Of a DNA stretch of 5,615 nucleotides, positions 4,637 to 5,615 are shown one piece after another. Below the pieces are notes generated by a model. The model had not been told where the DNA came from, made no database searches, and was given only the letters and a program-made list of their open reading frames with translations. Positions within the stretch are counted from its first letter, which is position 1; every line of letters starts with the position of its first letter. Made by a program: the position numbers and the translations under genes. The stretch is taken from positions 1-5,615 of the forward strand of contig JACPSF010000301.1 of NCBI GenBank assembly GCA_016193385.1, in the 5' to 3' direction. The stretch comes from Deltaproteobacteria bacterium (GTDB taxonomy: Bacteria; Desulfobacterota_B; Binatia; UBA9968).

Positions 4637-5615
4637 ATGGAGAGCTTAAAAGTGATAAGTCCGAGTGGGCAGCCAGCCGTGGACATTTCTTTTCCGGCCG
4701 GCGCATCAAAGCCGAGATTGCTCGACCAAGTCCGCCAGGCGATCCGCACACGGCATTATAGCTACCGAACTGAGAAAGCATATATACACTGGATCAAACG
4801 GTTCATCTTTTTCCACGACAAACGACATCCGGCAGAAATGGGTGAAGCTGAGATTGGCCAGTTCCTTTCCAGTCTGGCGACCGATTCCCACGTAAGCGCG
4901 TCCACCCAGAACCAAGCTCTCAACGCTCTGCTATTCCTCTACCGCGAGGTTGTAAGAAAGGAAATTGGTTACGTGGACGGCGTTGTCCGGGCGAAAAGGC
5001 TGCATAGGCTGCCGGTTGTGTTGACACGGCAAGAGGTCAGGTCTATCCTTGGCTGCCTCGGCGGCTCGGATTGGATCATGGCCATGCTGCTCTATGGAGC
5101 AGGCCTCAGACTGATGGAATGCCTGCGGCTGAGGGTCAAGGATATTGATTTCGCCAGTAACCAGATCGTAGTCCGGGCCGGCAAGGGGGACAAGGACCGC
5201 CACACGATGCTTCCCGCAGCAGTCAAAGAACCGCTCGCCAAGCACCTTGACCTGGTTAGACGACAACACCAGCGCGATCTTGAGCGGGGCTTAGGCCGAG
5301 TCGCTCTGCCGAACGCGCTTGAGCGCAAATACCCAAATGCAGGGAAAGAGTGGGGCTGGCAATGGGTGTTTCCCGCCACCAGTCATTATGTCGACCGGGT
5401 TACCGGAGAGAAGCGCAGGCACCATCTTCACGAATCGGTCTTGCAGAAAGCGGTGAAAGAGGCCGTGCGAGAAGCCGGGGTACCCAAGCCAGCGAGCCCG
5501 CACACGCTTCGTCATTCTTTTGCCACGCATCTTTTGGAAGATGGCTACGATATCCGTACGGTTCAGGAGCTGCTCGGGCACACCGACGTGTCGACAACTA
5601 TGATTTACACGCACG
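4637..5615 (+). CDS. intI: Integron-type integrase IntI (tyrosine recombinase), 3' end cut by window
   Basis: The frame is open from ATG 4637 to the window end (326 complete codons) and needs only its last few residues. The start has an excellent AGGGAGGT (4625-4632), five bases from the ATG. The N-terminal SAM-like domain (about 26-110) contains [20 protein letters not shown]. The catalytic domain has R158 ([12 protein letters not shown]), K186 (GKGDKDR), H289-R292 ([14 protein letters not shown]), H315 ([10 protein letters not shown]) and the nucleophile Y324 (MIYTH). The IntI-specific insertion that separates integron integrases from XerC/D is present at about 222-247 ([22 protein letters not shown]), as is [11 protein letters not shown]. 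IntI recombines single-stranded attC sites of gene cassettes with attI. It lies 114 bp behind imuB on the same strand without an evident terminator or promoter of its own, so it is probably read from the LexA-controlled operon. No cassette, attC or attI is visible here. Confidence 0.97.
   Translation, partial: MESLKVISPSGQPAVDISFPAGASKPRLLDQVRQAIRTRHYSYRTEKAYIHWIKRFIFFHDKRHPAEMGEAEIGQFLSSLATDSHVSASTQNQALNALLFLYREVVRKEIGYVDGVVRAKRLHRLPVVLTRQEVRSILGCLGGSDWIMAMLLYGAGLRLMECLRLRVKDIDFASNQIVVRAGKGDKDRHTMLPAAVKEPLAKHLDLVRRQHQRDLERGLGRVALPNALERKYPNAGKEWGWQWVFPATSHYVDRVTGEKRRHHLHESVLQKAVKEAVREAGVPKPASPHTLRHSFATHLLEDGYDIRTVQELLGHTDVSTTMIYTH

Noticed and set aside
4257..4781. Minus-strand open frame spanning the end of imuB and start of intI
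   Set aside because: It crosses two real genes and the repeat array, and its composition is typical of antisense translation.

Overview
The window looks like a piece of chromosome from an uncultivated, moderately GC-rich Gram-negative bacterium. Gene content and codon use would fit a deltaproteobacterial-like, NC10 or similar soil or subsurface lineage, but nothing here fixes the phylum. Two blocks are joined head to tail: a small thiol/flavin metabolism locus (1-1583) and an SOS mutagenesis operon with an integron-type integrase behind it (1744-5615).

Left block. On the minus strand, a thiol-dioxygenase-like cupin (340-894) is followed 30 bp later by the N-terminal part of a metallo-beta-lactamase-fold hydrolase of the ETHE1/persulfide dioxygenase type (1-309, running off the window). 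Together they suggest oxidation of an organic thiol and of the resulting sulfane or persulfide sulfur. A flavin reductase-like protein (1071-1583) is transcribed divergently. The 176-bp divergent region holds a candidate promoter for each direction and, between them, an 8-bp-arm inverted repeat that could be a shared operator.

Junction. Between the flavin reductase and lexA lies the C-terminal remnant of a DUF72 (YecE-like) gene on the minus strand (1623-1751). It is cut off where the lexA promoter begins, which marks an old rearrangement point.

Right block. lexA (1779-2387), imuA (2443-3042) and imuB (3020-4522) form a classic SOS-mutasome operon. The promoter is TTGACA-N17-TATAAG, and a CTG-N10-CAG LexA box fills 16 of the 17 spacer bases. 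The expected transcription start falls on or next to the A of the lexA ATG, so lexA appears to be translated leaderless. ImuA has lost the RecA Walker A lysine. ImuB has lost the polymerase acidic residues but carries a beta-clamp-like QLRFF motif. The usual DNA polymerase partner (dnaE2/imuC) is not in the window.

Directly downstream, on the same strand and after only 114 bp with no visible terminator or separate promoter, comes an integron-type tyrosine recombinase (intI, 4637 to the window end). It has the IntI-specific insertion and all catalytic residues, and lacks only its last residues at the window edge. The layout implies that LexA cleavage after DNA damage could induce both the mutasome and the integron integrase from one promoter.

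A family of 9-bp units (TTGAACNNN) occurs in tandem in three places: before imuA, inside the 3' part of imuB in frame, and as an inverted/direct array between imuB and intI. It is the least explained structure in the window.
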